From: Deltaproteobacteria bacterium
GTDB lineage: Bacteria; Desulfobacterota; Desulfomonilia; UBA1062
Direction of reading: 5' to 3'
DNA length: 64,000 bases
NCBI GenBank assembly: GCA_018433775.1
Contig: JAHDQN010000022.1
Coordinates: 1 to 64,000 of the forward strand
The position numbers and the translations under genes are program-made. The notes under the pieces were generated by a model. The model made no database searches. It had not been told where the DNA came from and was given only the letters and a program-made list of their open reading frames with translations. Position 1 is the first letter of the stretch; each line of letters opens with the position of its first letter. Shown here piece by piece: positions 52,109 to 60,152 of the stretch.

Positions 52109-52110
52109 TT

Positions 52111-52308
52111 ATGGCAAGAAAGGTCGCGTTCAATACCCGCGTGAGTGAACCGATTCTCAATGAATTCAGGGCCCTGTCGGTCCTCCTGGACCGCAATCTC
52201 AACGATTTTTTCGAAGAGGCGATGGTCGATCTCATCCGCAAGTATGATCAGGATAATCTCATTGTCGAGCTGAGAAAGCTCAAGGCCAAGGCCCAGAAGA
52301 GAATGTAG
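52111..52308 (+). CDS. Small ribbon-helix-helix-like protein
   Basis: 65 aa. The N-terminus VAFNTRVSEPILNEFRALSV fits a beta strand followed by a helix, then LDRNLNDFFEEAMVDLIRKY, the arrangement of RHH DNA-binding proteins. The C-terminal 15 residues are basic (LRKLKAKAQKRM). A palindrome abuts the start codon, so it probably represses itself. No toxin partner is recognised next to it. Confidence 0.6.
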   Translation: MARKVAFNTRVSEPILNEFRALSVLLDRNLNDFFEEAMVDLIRKYDQDNLIVELRKLKAKAQKRM

Positions 52309-52438
52309 CCGGATGCCGGCAACAGGATCCCCGGCATGCCGAACGGCCGAAAGATCCGGGCCCCGGGTGGACACCGTTCGCGGGAAAAGCCATCTCCATG
52401 GACGGAGCCGGGACATGACCCGCCCCGGAGGGGTTCCT

Positions 52439-52792
52439 TTACGGATGCTCCCGCTTGCGCGTTCCCTGGGCCTTGATGCTGTTGAGGGTGTCGGAGAGCA
52501 CCGGTATCACGTGCTCGCGGATGTCGCCTGCAACCACGATGGTCAGAAGATCATCGCCGACCTCTAGTCTGCCCTCGTTCACCTCCACGAGGATTTCGAC
52601 GATGCCGGGACGCTTCTTCTGTTCGTCCACGATTCCCTGGATGGTCTCGCGGTCAGCGGCGACATCGACAGCGCTCACCGGCGACCCGTCTCTGGATGTC
52701 CCTCTCACCACACCGTTGTGGCACAGGATCATCCCCACCCTGTGATAGTCTTCTCGCTGCTTGATCCTGTCGATCAGAGCGTTCAGGTCCAT
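52439..52792 (-). CDS. MoaE-like molybdopterin synthase catalytic subunit
   Basis: 117 aa; AAGGAG upstream. The sequence VGMILCHNGVVRGTSRDG, VEILVEVNEGRLEVGDDLLT and VVAGDIREHVIPVLSDTLNSIKA follows the MoaE fold and ends with the lysine-containing region used for the thiolation of precursor Z. It is shorter than E. coli MoaE (about 150 aa). MoaD is not adjacent. It may serve tungsto- or molybdo-enzymes elsewhere in the genome. Confidence 0.75.
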   Translation of the reverse strand: MDLNALIDRIKQREDYHRVGMILCHNGVVRGTSRDGSPVSAVDVAADRETIQGIVDEQKKRPGIVEILVEVNEGRLEVGDDLLTIVVAGDIREHVIPVLSDTLNSIKAQGTRKREHP

Positions 52793-53000
52793 GGCTCACT
52801 CCTTACGGATCGTTTTCTGTCTGGATATGATCTTTTCGTGGCATGTGTCAAGCAGCGGCGGCTCTCTCCTTTGAGCCCCAAGGCGGAGAGGCCGGTACTG
52901 GAGGCTTGAAATGATAAGGGTTCGGGTATAGTAAGAATAAATGGTTCGTTTGACGGGCCTCGGGTCTGTTCGAGGACGGCCTGAAGAGGAGGTGTCCGGC

Positions 53001-53549
53001 ATGAAAGAGCTACGGATAAAAGAAGCCAGACTGCAGTTCGCGGTGGGGGATATTACGGCACAGGATACCGATGCCGTGGTCAATGCCGCCAACAGCAGGC
53101 TTGCGCCCGGGGGCGGCGTTGCAGGCGCCATTCACCGGGCTGCCGGAGAAGGCCTGTGGGAGGAGTGCTCCACGCTCGGCGGGTGCAGGACGGGCGAGGC
53201 AAAGATCACCGGAGGTCACCGTCTTCCGAACCGGTATGTCATCCATACCGTGGGCCCGGTATACAGCGGGTCGCCGGACGACCCGAAGCTCTTGCGGTCG
53301 TGCTACCTCAGTTCGCTCAAGGTCGCCGACGACCACGGCGTGAAGTCGATCGCCTTTCCCGCCCTGAGCACCGGCATATTCGGCTACCCTGTCCGCGATG
53401 CGGCGCGGGTAGCCATTCTGGCGCTCAAGGACTACCTCTCGGGTGATACAGGCATCGAGCTCGTTCGCATGGTGCTCTATGATCAGCAATCATACGATGC
53501 CCACGTGGAGGTTCTGGAAACACTTGAGCGCGAAGGGAAGCTGGCTTGA
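53001..53549 (+). CDS. Macrodomain protein (O-acetyl-ADP-ribose deacetylase-like)
   Basis: 182 aa from MKELRIKEA with GAGGAGG 8 bp upstream; the frame extends 20 codons upstream without conserved sequence. Macrodomain motifs are all visible: VGDITAQDTDAVVNAANSRL, GGGVAGAIHRAAG, GGHRLPNRYVIHTVGP and FPALSTGIFGYP. They bind ADP-ribose and remove acetyl or ADP-ribosyl groups. Its stop lies 1 bp before the kdsB start. Confidence 0.92.
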   Translation: MKELRIKEARLQFAVGDITAQDTDAVVNAANSRLAPGGGVAGAIHRAAGEGLWEECSTLGGCRTGEAKITGGHRLPNRYVIHTVGPVYSGSPDDPKLLRSCYLSSLKVADDHGVKSIAFPALSTGIFGYPVRDAARVAILALKDYLSGDTGIELVRMVLYDQQSYDAHVEVLETLEREGKLA

Positions 53550-53550
53550 G

Positions 53551-54267
53551 ATGAGGGTTGTCGCCGTTATCCCAGCCCGGTATGAGTCATCCCGTTTTCC
53601 GGGCAAGCCCCTGACCGACGTTAAGGGCAAGACCATGATCCGGCGGATTTTCGAGCAGGTGAGCGCGTGCCCGGATATCGACGAGGTGCTCGTGGCCACC
53701 GACGACGTGCGCATCTTCGAGGAGGCGCGGTCTTTCGCCGCTGAGGCTGTCATGACGAGCCCCGATTGCAGGTCCGGCACCGACCGGGTGGCCCAGGCAG
53801 TAAGGGGCCTGTCCGCAGATGCCGTGATCAATGTGCAGGGCGATCAGGTGGTGCTCGATACGGTCGCGCTCTCGGAGGTTTCCCGGGAGCTCAGGCAGGG
53901 CTTCCCCATGGTCACGGTGGCCGCGAAGGCGCATCCCGGCGAGTACCGCGATCCCAACTGCGTCAAGGTCGTCTGCGATCTGAGGGGCTACGCCCTCTAT
54001 TTCTCCCGGGCGCCCATACCCTTTGAGAGGCCGGGTGCCGGCTTCGAGCCGTGGAAGCACATCGGCATATACGGGTTCGGCAGGGAAACGCTTCAGCGCT
54101 TTACCTCGCTCGCTCCGACGCCGCTGGAGCTCGCGGAATCTCTCGAACAGCTCAGGGCAATGGAAAACGGCATACCCATCAAGGTGATCTTCGCTTCAGG
54201 TGAATTTCTGGAGATCAATACCCCCCAGGACAAAGAAAGGATTCTGCGAACGTGGGACTCGTTCTGA
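53551..54267 (+). CDS. kdsB: 3-deoxy-manno-octulosonate cytidylyltransferase (CMP-KDO synthetase)
   Basis: 238 aa from MRVVAVIPARYESSRFPGKP. It activates KDO with CTP for lipid A core assembly. Diagnostic blocks: the N-terminal P-loop-like IPARYESSRFPGKPL, ATDD, and INVQGDQ, with FSRAPIPFER and KHIGIYGF in the C-terminal half. It follows the macrodomain gene and overlaps waaA by 16 bp. Confidence 0.95.
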   Translation: MRVVAVIPARYESSRFPGKPLTDVKGKTMIRRIFEQVSACPDIDEVLVATDDVRIFEEARSFAAEAVMTSPDCRSGTDRVAQAVRGLSADAVINVQGDQVVLDTVALSEVSRELRQGFPMVTVAAKAHPGEYRDPNCVKVVCDLRGYALYFSRAPIPFERPGAGFEPWKHIGIYGFGRETLQRFTSLAPTPLELAESLEQLRAMENGIPIKVIFASGEFLEINTPQDKERILRTWDSF

Positions 54268-55493
54268 CAGCGGTTTATCGTGTGCTCACGGCCTTGCTCA
54301 TATGGCCGGCCGGAGCGGTTCTCTCACGCTATCCGAATTTCAGGGGCACGATCCTCAACCGGCTCGGCCTCGTGCTCCCGGATATCCCTGCTCATCTGCC
54401 GCTCATCTGGATTCATGCATCATCCGTGGGAGAGGTGAGGGCGGTGACCGGGCTGGTGAAGGCCCTCCGAAGGGAAAAGCCGCACGTGATCATCTGTCTG
54501 AGCGCCATGACCGCCACCGGCAGGCAGGTTGCATCGTCCATTCCCGAGCTCGACCTGGTGTTTCCCTTCCCCTTCGATGCCCCGTGGATCATGAGGCGCT
54601 ACCTCTCGGCACTCTCGCCCAGGTTGCTCATCATCGTGGAAACCGAGATCTGGCCAAACATGATCCTCGAGTCGAGGGGCAGGGGAATACCCGCGGTCAT
54701 CGTCAACGCGCGCATGACAGAGCGTTCGTTCCGGCGCTATGCCATGTTCTCGCCGCTTGCCGAGGAGATCCTCCATGACGTTCATATCCTGGCCATATCC
54801 GAGAATGACGGGAGCAGGTTCACACGCCTGGGGGCCGGGGACGTCCACGCGGTGGGCAATCTGAAGCTCGACAGCATCCAGGACGTCGATCCGGCCAGAC
54901 GGCAGGAGGTGAGGGCCGGTCTCGGGGCCGGGCAGCGGCCGGTTTTCATTGCGGGGAGCATCAGGGAAGGCGAGGAAGGCATGGTCTTCTCCGCTCTCGC
55001 AAGGGTTGCGTCGAGTGTTCCCGGCCTCTTCTCCATCCTCGCTCCGCGACATCCCGAGCAGATCCCCCTCCTGAAGGACCTCGCCGACCGGGGAGCCTAC
55101 CGGTGGTGCCTGAAGAGTGAGGTGAAAAGCGATGCGGACCTGGTGATCGTCAATACCATGGGAGAGCTTTTCGACCTCTACGGTGCCTCGGACACGGCGT
55201 TCGTGGGAGGATCCCTGGTGGATCTGGGGGGGCAGAACATCCTGGAGCCGCTTGCCTGGGGAGTTCCGACGATCCACGGCCCCCACATGGACAACTTTGC
55301 CTGGGCGCTCGATGTGGTTGCGGGATGCACGGTGCCGGTCGGCAGCGCGGAGGAGCTCGCCGATGCCGTTATCGAGACCCTCACACAGCCCCGGAGGTAT
55401 CGTGACATGGCGCAGGAGGCCCGTCGCCTGCTGGAGAAGCACAAAGGCGTGACCGAACGGTGCCTCACGGTTCTGTCGGAATATCTCCCCTAA
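54252..55493 (+). CDS. waaA: 3-deoxy-D-manno-octulosonic acid transferase
   Basis: 413 aa from a GTG start inside the kdsB 3' end. A GT30 membrane-associated enzyme that transfers KDO to lipid A. N-terminal hydrophobic anchor; the signature WIHASSVGEV, VETEIWPNMI, and the C-terminal HMDNFAWALD and GGSLVDLGGQNILEP blocks. With kdsB it shows that the organism makes KDO-containing LPS. The two genes are translationally coupled. Confidence 0.95.
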   Translation: MGLVLTAVYRVLTALLIWPAGAVLSRYPNFRGTILNRLGLVLPDIPAHLPLIWIHASSVGEVRAVTGLVKALRREKPHVIICLSAMTATGRQVASSIPELDLVFPFPFDAPWIMRRYLSALSPRLLIIVETEIWPNMILESRGRGIPAVIVNARMTERSFRRYAMFSPLAEEILHDVHILAISENDGSRFTRLGAGDVHAVGNLKLDSIQDVDPARRQEVRAGLGAGQRPVFIAGSIREGEEGMVFSALARVASSVPGLFSILAPRHPEQIPLLKDLADRGAYRWCLKSEVKSDADLVIVNTMGELFDLYGASDTAFVGGSLVDLGGQNILEPLAWGVPTIHGPHMDNFAWALDVVAGCTVPVGSAEELADAVIETLTQPRRYRDMAQEARRLLEKHKGVTERCLTVLSEYLP

Positions 55494-55706
55494 AAAAAAC
55501 CCGCCGGAGCCGCTGATCGGACATGGCTGACCGCCCCCGGGGAATGGTGCGGTAAGGGCGGGATGACAACGCCCCTGGTGAGGGTGCCGGCCGCAGCACC
55601 TTATACGGGATGCGGGGAATGCGACCTCATGGGTAATTCTTGAAGATTCCCGGCATTTTCTGCCTTTCTCCTTGACTTCGCCAAGGGGGCAATTTATTAA
55701 AGGTTT

Positions 55707-55898
55707 ATGACTATGGACAGAAGCTTATGCCCGATATGTGCCTGGAGAGAAGACTGCAAGAAGAAGTTCAAGAAGGGTGCAGGCATTCACTGCCCCGACT
55801 TCAGCAGAGACCTGAACGTAAAGAACAAGGATCTCGAGGAAGAGCTCGACAAAGAATCCAAACCCGAAAAAAAGAAAAAGGGCCTCTTCCCCCTGTAG
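55707..55898 (+). CDS. Small four-cysteine protein
   Basis: 63 aa (61 if the second ATG is used). Motif CPICAWREDCKKKF then GIHCPDFSRDL, four cysteines spaced C-x2-C-x6-C-x11-C, suitable for zinc or Fe-S. The C-terminal half is a highly charged lysine/glutamate tail. Similar short proteins occur in delta-proteobacteria; function unknown. Ends 3 bp before the convergent gene. Confidence 0.6.
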   Translation: MTMDRSLCPICAWREDCKKKFKKGAGIHCPDFSRDLNVKNKDLEEELDKESKPEKKKKGLFPL

Positions 55899-55901
55899 GG
55901 T

Positions 55902-57155
55902 TTACAGGTCGATACGCTGCATCAGGCTTGTGGTTTTTTTCACGACCAGCACGATGAGGTCGCCCTCGTCCAGGGCGATGTCCGCGCAGTAGTGGTTCCT
56001 GATGGTCACCAGGTCCCTCTCGCCGTCTCCTGATCTTCCGGGGTCGAGCATCAGAATCCGCGAAGAGTCGTAGTACTTGACGTTTCTCAGGAATTTCAAC
56101 GGTCCCTGCTCGTTGGCGATGGTGATGACGCCGTTTTCATAGGGGAGTATTCTCGGCATCAGATAGTACCGGGAATCGGGTTCGTCCACTTTGTTTTCGA
56201 AGTACAGCGGCAGTGTCGCCAGCTTGGTCTCGGAGCTCCATAATGGATTCTTCCCGTTGAGCAGGGTGATGCGGCCGAGCTTGTCGAAGGCGACCGTCTC
56301 GAGCCCGTTCTGCGAGGGGAGCACGTCTGCAACCCGCGCGGAGACGAAGTCGAACCCCCGGGGGAACTCATAGGCCTCGCCCGTGCCGGTCACAGGGTTT
56401 TCCCAGTAATTGACCCCGTCGGAAAACATGAGGTCCGTCATGAGGCGCGACATGACAAGGGTGTCTCCCAGAGGGATCACACAGCGCTCCCAGCTCTGCA
56501 CGGTCTCGGAACCCCTGATCTGATAGGTGTGGAACGATTCCCGGCGGTTGGTAACCGCGAGCAGGGAGTCCCGGTAGGGGTAGATCCGGTATATTTTTGC
56601 GCTGCCGGGCGTGCTCCAGAAGGGTACGGCGCGGTCCCCCTCGATGCGGTAGAGGGTTTTGCCGTCACTGACGAAGATGGCGCCGTCGAGCACGGCCAGG
56701 GAAGTGGCGATGAAGGGGAGCTCGATCCCGGATTCGATCGGCAGCGGGGCTGCGACCTCAACCAGCGGCTTCTCCCCCGGTGCCGGTGCCTGGGAGGGGA
56801 CAGCGGCCGGCCGTGCCTTGCCGATGACGATTTCCTCGATCATCAGGTCGATCACCCCGGACAGCTCGCCCCTTGAGCCGACGTCGCGGTGAAAGGCCCT
56901 GGGCGGCTGCGAATCGAGCACCGCGTCAAAGGATATGGTCTCCCCCAACTGCAAGAGGGAAACCGAGAGGGTGGTCCCGTCTCCAGGGAGCGTATCCGCG
57001 GCAAGGCACCGGGCCGTGATGGTCTTCTGGATGCCGTCTTTGAGCTGCGCGAAATCCTCGGCACCTGTCATTTCGACCACCACCTCGATGGCATGAGACG
57101 GGCTGGAAGCGATAAAAAAAGAAAGGAAAAACAGGCATATAAATGATCTCTTCAT
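55902..57155 (-). CDS. Exported protein of unknown function, beta-propeller-like
   Basis: 417 aa from MKRSFICLFF with GGGGAG upstream. It has a Sec signal (LFFLSFFIASSPSHA). Residues 20-115 resemble a domain of periplasmic receptors with IEVVVEMTGAEDFAQ, then a Pro/Ala linker, then repeats like FIATSLAVLDGAIFVSDGK and VTNRRESFHTYQIRGSE, as in WD/FG-GAP-type propellers. No catalytic residues identified. Perhaps a surface or periplasmic binding protein. Confidence 0.7.
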   Translation of the reverse strand: MKRSFICLFFLSFFIASSPSHAIEVVVEMTGAEDFAQLKDGIQKTITARCLAADTLPGDGTTLSVSLLQLGETISFDAVLDSQPPRAFHRDVGSRGELSGVIDLMIEEIVIGKARPAAVPSQAPAPGEKPLVEVAAPLPIESGIELPFIATSLAVLDGAIFVSDGKTLYRIEGDRAVPFWSTPGSAKIYRIYPYRDSLLAVTNRRESFHTYQIRGSETVQSWERCVIPLGDTLVMSRLMTDLMFSDGVNYWENPVTGTGEAYEFPRGFDFVSARVADVLPSQNGLETVAFDKLGRITLLNGKNPLWSSETKLATLPLYFENKVDEPDSRYYLMPRILPYENGVITIANEQGPLKFLRNVKYYDSSRILMLDPGRSGDGERDLVTIRNHYCADIALDEGDLIVLVVKKTTSLMQRIDL

Positions 57156-57249
57156 GCTGACTCCCCGACTGATAATTTCAGACAAAGTAGATTATATCAC
57201 AGTTTTACCCGGGGACAAGCGAAACGTACGAGACACGGCCGGGCGTTTC

Positions 57250-57263
57250 TGAATGATCATTCA
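57250..57263. promoter_or_regulatory. FadR/TetR-type operator upstream of acs
   Basis: TGAATGATCATTCA, a perfect 14-bp palindrome that matches the outer halves of the Bacillus FadR (TetR family) box TGAATGA-N4-TCATTCA without the central bases. It lies 8 bp before the -35 box of acs. A TetR gene lies downstream at 59536. Confidence 0.65.
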
Positions 57264-57270
57264 TTTTTCC

Positions 57271-57299
57271 TTGACCTCGCCAGGCTCTTTGGTTATATA
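57271..57299 (+). promoter_or_regulatory. Promoter of acs
   Basis: TTGACC (57271-57276), a 17-bp spacer, TATATA (57294-57299). It lies 40 bp before the ATG at 57340 and is next to the palindrome. Confidence 0.7.
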
Positions 57300-57339
57300 G
57301 TGCAGATGCAAAGCAAATTTTCTCTTAAGGAGGCGTTAC

Positions 57340-59304
57340 ATGGCTGAGGATACCAAGGATTTTGGAGAACAGTTATTCCCTGTTCCTCCAAAGGTAAGGG
57401 AGAAATCTTTTATCAAGAGCAAGGCCGAGTACGAAAAGATGTACCAGGAGTCCATCGAGAATCCCGAGGCTTTCTGGGCCAAGCAGGCCGAGAGGCTCGA
57501 CTGGTTCAAGAAGTGGGACAAGGTGATGGACTACTCCTTCAAGGACGACATCCATGTCAAGTTCTTCGAAGGCGGCAAGCTCAACGTGAGCTACAACTGT
57601 CTCGACCGCCACGTCAAGAGCGGCAAGAAAACCAAGGCTGCCATCGTCTGGGAAGGCAACGATCCGTCCGAGAATAAGACGTTCAGCTATCAGGACCTCT
57701 ATCGCGAGGTCAACAAGGCCGCCAACGTGCTCAAGAGCCTGGGCGTGAAAAAGGGCGACCGCGTTTCCATCTACCTGCCCATGATCCCCGAGCTGGCCAT
57801 CACCATGCTGGCCTGCACCAGGATCGGCGCGATCCACTCGATCGTGTTCGGCGGCTTCTCGGCAGAAGCGCTCAGAGACAGGGTGAACGACTGCGGTGCA
57901 AAGGTCATCATCACCTGCGACGGCACCTACCGGGGAGCAAAGGCAGTTCCCCAGAAGGACAATGCTGACAAGGCCCTCGAGGAGACGCCCAGCATCGAAA
58001 AGCAGATCGTGGTCAAAAGAACCGGCACCAAGGTGAACTGGAAAGAGGGCAGGGACGTCTGGTACGAAGATCTCATGGCCAAGGCGCCGGTGTACTGCGA
58101 GCCCGAGCAGATGGATGCCGAAGATCCGCTGTTCATCCTCTACACCTCCGGCTCCACCGGAAAGCCCAAGGGCGTTATGCATACCACCGGCGGCTACCTG
58201 CTCTACGCAGCAATGACCCAGCAGCTCGTGTTCGACTGCCACCCCGAAGACATGTTTTGGTGCACCGCAGACATCGGCTGGGTCACCGGCCACAGCTACA
58301 TCGTATACGGGCCGCTTGCCAACGGCAACACCAGCATCATGTTCGAGGGCGTGCCGAGCTATCCGGACTACGGCCGTTTCTGGGCCGTTGTCGAGAAGTA
58401 TGGTGTCGACATCTTCTACACCGCGCCCACCGCCATCCGCGCCATTGCGAAAGAGGGCGATTCCTGGGTCAAGCAGCACGACATCTCCTCCATCAGAGTG
58501 CTGGGCTCCGTGGGCGAACCGCTGAATCCCGAGGCATGGAGATGGTACTATGATCTCATCGGCCGCGGCGAGTGCACCATCGTCGACACCTGGTGGCAGA
58601 CCGAGACGGGCGGCATCCTCATCACCCCGCTTCCCGGCGCGATAGACATCAAACCGGCAAAGGCCACGGTGCCGTTCTTCGGCGTCGAGCCCTGCCTGGT
58701 GGATGACGACGGCAAAGAGATTCAGGGTGTCGGTAGGGGCAACCTCTGCATAAAGAGGCCGTGGCCCGGAATCATGAGGGGCGTTTGGGGCGATCCGGCC
58801 AGGTTCAAAGAGACCTACTTCGTGCAGTTCCCGGGCAACTATTTCACCGGTGACGGCGCAGAGCGCGACGATCTCGGTTATTACAAGATCACCGGCAGGG
58901 TCGACGACGTCATCAACGTATCCGGCCACCGCATGGGCACCGCAGAGGTGGAGAGCGCGCTCGTTTCCCACCCCAACGTGGCCGAGGCAGCGGTCGTGGG
59001 CTTCCCGCACGATATCAAGGGCCAGGGCATCTTCGCATACGTCACCCTGAACACCGGGGTGGAGAAGACCGAGGAGCTCCGCAAGGCGCTTATCGCTCAC
59101 GTGAGAAAGGAGATCGGCCCCATCGCGACTCCCGATATCATCCAGTGGGCCGACGCCCTGCCCAAGACACGTTCGGGCAAGATCATGCGCCGCGTCCTGA
59201 AGAAGGTCGCCGCCAGCGACTTCTCCGATTTCGGCGACACCTCGACTCTGGCCGACCCGTCGGTGGTGGATGAGCTCGTAACGAACAGAAAGAAAATAGG
59301 CTAG
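57340..59304 (+). CDS. acs: Acetyl-CoA synthetase (AMP-forming)
   Basis: 654 aa; AAGGAGG upstream. It converts acetate, ATP and CoA to acetyl-CoA, or works in reverse in some anaerobes. Adenylation motif [46 protein letters not shown], and the C-terminal [13 protein letters not shown] holding the lysine that is acetylated in Acs. It begins the right-hand fatty-acid/acetate module. Its own promoter carries a FadR-like palindrome. Confidence 0.96.
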   Translation: MAEDTKDFGEQLFPVPPKVREKSFIKSKAEYEKMYQESIENPEAFWAKQAERLDWFKKWDKVMDYSFKDDIHVKFFEGGKLNVSYNCLDRHVKSGKKTKAAIVWEGNDPSENKTFSYQDLYREVNKAANVLKSLGVKKGDRVSIYLPMIPELAITMLACTRIGAIHSIVFGGFSAEALRDRVNDCGAKVIITCDGTYRGAKAVPQKDNADKALEETPSIEKQIVVKRTGTKVNWKEGRDVWYEDLMAKAPVYCEPEQMDAEDPLFILYTSGSTGKPKGVMHTTGGYLLYAAMTQQLVFDCHPEDMFWCTADIGWVTGHSYIVYGPLANGNTSIMFEGVPSYPDYGRFWAVVEKYGVDIFYTAPTAIRAIAKEGDSWVKQHDISSIRVLGSVGEPLNPEAWRWYYDLIGRGECTIVDTWWQTETGGILITPLPGAIDIKPAKATVPFFGVEPCLVDDDGKEIQGVGRGNLCIKRPWPGIMRGVWGDPARFKETYFVQFPGNYFTGDGAERDDLGYYKITGRVDDVINVSGHRMGTAEVESALVSHPNVAEAAVVGFPHDIKGQGIFAYVTLNTGVEKTEELRKALIAHVRKEIGPIATPDIIQWADALPKTRSGKIMRRVLKKVAASDFSDFGDTSTLADPSVVDELVTNRKKIG

Positions 59305-59324
59305 GTAAGCATTTGCAAAAAAAG

Positions 59325-59353
59325 GGAGGCTCCGGGCGGGCCCGGGCCTCCCT
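59325..59353. terminator. Hairpin after acs
   Basis: GGGAGGC-T-CCGGGC pairs with GCCCGGGCCTCCC with one bulged T. A-rich before and T-poor after on the plus strand; on the minus strand a T-run follows. It separates acs from the next gene. Confidence 0.65.
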
Positions 59354-59406
59354 TGTGATGTGAAATTGAAAATGGGCAAACGGGTAGCGGATGAAAGGTT
59401 ATCATT

Positions 59407-59514
59407 GAATCCTTCTTCTTAGTCCGTTTCTTAAGGACTTTGAATGTGGGGTTACATTCCCCGCCGCTTGCGGCGGAAGAGGGTCCAGGGCTTGCCCTGG
59501 GGTTCATACCATTG
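59407..59514 (+). repeat. Dispersed hairpin-rich repeat, copy D (best preserved)
   Basis: 108 bp with four nested palindromes: AGTCC/GGACT, GGGG-TTACATT-CCCC, CCGCCGC-TT-GCGGCGG (59461-59476) and CCAGGGC-TT-GCCCTGG (59485-59500), ending CATACCATTG. Copies A, B1, B2 and C share its blocks. It ends 21 bp before the TetR gene. Confidence 0.7.
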
Positions 59515-59535
59515 ATTTAGTAAGGAAGGGAACAG

Positions 59536-60120
59536 ATGAGAGGCGAAGAGAAATATCGGATGATACTGAATGCTGCAAAGCATGTCTTTGCCATGGAGGG
59601 ATTCTACAACTCCAAGGTATCAGAGATCGCACGTGAGGCTCATGTCGCTGACGGCACGATTTACTTATATTTCAAGAACAAGGACGACATACTTATTTCC
59701 CTGTTTGAGGAAGAGCTCAACAGGATTATCATAACCGTAAAATCAAAGATCGAACATATCGAAGATCCCCGGGAAAAGATCATCGTGTTCTGCGACAATC
59801 ACCTGAACATGGTGGAGTCCGACAGGGCCCTTGCCGAGGTCATTCAGGTGGAGCTGAGGCAGTCGAACAAGTTCATGAGGGAATACAAGAACAAACATTT
59901 TCTCGCCTATCTGAACATCATCGCGGATATCGTAGCCCAGGGTCAGGAGCAGGGGATCTTCAGGACCGATATAAAGCCGGACATCTGCGCGAGAATGATC
60001 TTCGGATCCCTCGACGAGCTCTCAACATACCTTGTTACCGCCAGAAGAAAGCGGTTTGATGTGCATGAGGTTGCCATCATGGTCGGCAACTCTTTTCTGA
60101 ATGGGCTGGTGAAACTGTAA
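59536..60120 (+). CDS. TetR-family regulator
   Basis: 194 aa; AAGGAAGGG upstream. N-terminal HTH (VSEIAREAHVADGTIYLYFKNKDDI) is canonical. The C-terminal ligand domain resembles the fatty-acid-responsive FadR/YsiA-type regulators (SLDELSTYLVTARRK). It is followed 32 bp downstream by the beta-oxidation genes and probably regulates them and acs in response to acyl-CoA. Confidence 0.88.
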   Translation: MRGEEKYRMILNAAKHVFAMEGFYNSKVSEIAREAHVADGTIYLYFKNKDDILISLFEEELNRIIITVKSKIEHIEDPREKIIVFCDNHLNMVESDRALAEVIQVELRQSNKFMREYKNKHFLAYLNIIADIVAQGQEQGIFRTDIKPDICARMIFGSLDELSTYLVTARRKRFDVHEVAIMVGNSFLNGLVKL

Positions 60121-60152
60121 CGGACGAAAGCCTGAAACCAAGGAGGTTGATC

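Larger units (their letters stand above)
51644..52110. other. AT-rich region between tRNA-Ala and the RHH-like gene
   Basis: 467 bp, clearly more AT-rich than the window from 51840 onward. It contains a possible 59-codon ORF (51903-52082) listed separately and the palindrome and promoter of the small gene at 52111. Confidence 0.5.
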
